A stretch of 64,000 nucleotides of DNA, taken from contig NZ_JALLIN010000022.1 of the NCBI RefSeq assembly GCF_023630175.1, positions 1 through 64,000 of the forward strand, given 5' to 3'. Below are positions 62,942-64,000 of this stretch, piece by piece (position 1 is the stretch's first letter; each line of letters begins with the position of its first letter). A program made the position numbers and the translations under genes. This DNA is from Streptomyces cellostaticus. GTDB lineage: Bacteria > Actinomycetota > Actinomycetes > Streptomycetales > Streptomycetaceae. The notes under the pieces were generated by a model. That model searched no databases, was not told the origin of the DNA, and saw only the letters and a list, made by a program, of their open reading frames with translations.

Positions 62942-64000
62942 ATGGACATTTTGCTCGTCGCAAGCGCGTTCAACAGCCTCTCCCAACGGGTGTACGCCGA
63001 GCTGTCGGACCTGGGCCACCGGGTGGATGTCGTACTCGCCGCGCAGGGCGCCGAACCGGTCCGGGCCGCCGTCCGCGAACTGCGCCCCGACCTGGTCGTC
63101 GCGCCGATGCTGAAGTCGGCCCTGCCCGAGGACGTCTGGCGCGACCACACCTGCCTCATCGTGCACCCGGGACCGCCCGGTGACCGCGGCCCGTCCGCAC
63201 TGGACTGGGCCATCGCCGAGCAGGGTCCGCACTGGGGCGTGACCGTCCTCCAGGCCGGGGCGGCGATGGACGCGGGCGACATCTGGGCGTCCGAACCCTT
63301 CCCGGTCCCGCCCGTCGGCAAGAGCGACCTGTACCGCAACGAGGTCTCCGACGCCGCCGTGGCCGCCGTCCTGCTCGCCGTGCGCCGGTACGCCGACGGC
63401 TCGTACAAGCCCCGCCCGCAGACCCGCGACGCGGGCATCGCCCCGCACATCGTGTGGCGCGACTTCCTCCGGCAGGACCGGCGCCGGATCGACTGGGACC
63501 ACGACGGCACCGACACCGTGCTGCGCAAGCTGCGCGGCGCCGACTCCCAGCCGGGCGTCCTCGACGAACTCCTCGGCCGGGAGATGTTCCTGCACGGCGG
63601 ACACCCCGAGGACCGGCTCCGCGGCCGCCCCGGCGAACTGCTCGCCACCCGGGCCGGCGCGGTCTGCCGCGCCACCCGCGACGGCGCCGTGTGGATCCCG
63701 GAACTGCGCCCGCGGCGGAACTCCGGCGACCCCGCGCCCTTCCGGCGCCCGGCCGCCTCCGTACTCGCCTCCCTCCTGGACGCGCCCCGCCTGCCCGAGG
63801 ACTCCGTCCCCCTGGAACCGCCCCCGGACCGGCGCACCTGGAGCGACATCCGCTACCGCGGGCGCGGCGACACGGGCTTCCTCACCTTCGCCTTCCCCGG
63901 CGGCGCGATGAGCACCGAGCAGTGCCGCAGACTGCTCACCGCCTACCGGTACGCGCTCGCCCGCCCCACCTCCGTCCTCGTGCTCGGCGCGGACCGGGAC
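62942..64000 (+). CDS. hypX: Hydrogenase maturation protein HypX/HoxX, N-terminal part
   Basis: The first 353 codons of HypX, cut by the window end. It begins MDILLVASAFNSLSQRVYAELSDLGHRVDVVL. The formyl-transferase-like domain (about 1-260) has CLIVHPGPPGDRGPSALDWAIAEQGPHWGVTVLQAGAAMDAGDIWAS, the HPGxxGDRGPSxLDWA motif typical of the family. An enoyl-CoA-hydratase-like domain starts near residue 300. HypX makes the CO ligand of [NiFe] hydrogenase from a formyl group, so hydrogenase genes may follow. The best ribosome site (AAAGGA) is aligned with an out-of-frame ATG at 62932. Confidence 0.9.
   Translation, partial: MDILLVASAFNSLSQRVYAELSDLGHRVDVVLAAQGAEPVRAAVRELRPDLVVAPMLKSALPEDVWRDHTCLIVHPGPPGDRGPSALDWAIAEQGPHWGVTVLQAGAAMDAGDIWASEPFPVPPVGKSDLYRNEVSDAAVAAVLLAVRRYADGSYKPRPQTRDAGIAPHIVWRDFLRQDRRRIDWDHDGTDTVLRKLRGADSQPGVLDELLGREMFLHGGHPEDRLRGRPGELLATRAGAVCRATRDGAVWIPELRPRRNSGDPAPFRRPAASVLASLLDAPRLPEDSVPLEPPPDRRTWSDIRYRGRGDTGFLTFAFPGGAMSTEQCRRLLTAYRYALARPTSVLVLGADRD

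Noticed and set aside
61183..63849. An 888-codon minus-strand frame containing the permease and running over hypX
   Set aside because: Only the part up to about 62211 matches the AI-2E family. The rest is a shadow of hypX, which has strong family motifs on the plus strand.

Overview
The window is very GC-rich actinobacterial DNA, almost certainly from a Streptomyces chromosome. Coding is dense, with short gaps and frequent GTG starts. Several genes belong to families typical of Streptomyces: two DUF5133 proteins, a SigB/SigF-class sigma factor, an SCO6745-like protein, a class F sortase, GlgE and a maltokinase-cap protein. I see no rRNA genes, complete tRNAs, insertion sequences, prophage or CRISPR arrays.

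Layout. Positions 1-10 kb: glgE (partial), a DUF5133 protein, a pseudo-HATPase coupled to glgX, a VOC protein, a SigB-class sigma factor, an isolated hemC, an ATP-dependent DNA ligase, a DoxX-like protein and a BCP peroxiredoxin. 10-21.5 kb: a PAS/GAF/SpoIIE/HATPase phosphatase, a secreted cupin, a TauD-type dioxygenase, a metallophosphoesterase, a secreted M4 protease, a secreted GH64 beta-1,3-glucanase, a dienelactone hydrolase and a YciO/Sua5 protein. 22-29 kb: a PucR-like regulator, a serine hydrolase, an aminotransferase-Lrp operon and a membrane SpoIIE phosphatase. 29-32.3 kb: a compact graspetide (omega-ester RiPP) locus, made of a 63-aa precursor and an ATP-grasp ligase, with an oxidoreductase and a fructosamine kinase nearby. 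32.3-36.8 kb: an SCO6745-like protein, a repeat-bearing surface protein next to a class F sortase, a decayed SGNH-hydrolase pseudogene, and divergent TetR and LysR regulators. 37.9-43.4 kb: an M9 collagenase-like protease, a long-type GAPDH and a membrane glycosyltransferase. 43.5-53.5 kb: a signalling cluster with a SpoIIE phosphatase, a MASE1-only membrane protein, a poly-HAMP hybrid histidine kinase, an ANTAR/PAS/SpoIIE phosphatase, an RsbW-type kinase with a consensus SigB-type promoter, and CsbD. 53.9-64 kb: a small zinc-ribbon-like protein, an aldo/keto reductase, phosphoglucomutase, an SGNH lipase, a second DUF5133 protein, a maltokinase N-cap protein, a GH25 lysozyme, an AI-2E-type permease and the start of hypX.

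Three themes run through the region. The first is alpha-glucan and trehalose metabolism (glgE, glgX, pgm, Mak_N_cap). The second is secreted polymer degradation (M4, M9, GH64, GH25, SGNH). The third is partner-switching stress signalling, with four PP2C/SpoIIE phosphatases, two HATPase proteins, a SigB-class sigma factor and CsbD. The most notable items are the tgmAB-like graspetide pair without an adjacent methyltransferase, the sortase with a duplicated HTGGGALA-type motif protein, and the MASE1-only plus poly-HAMP kinase arrangement.
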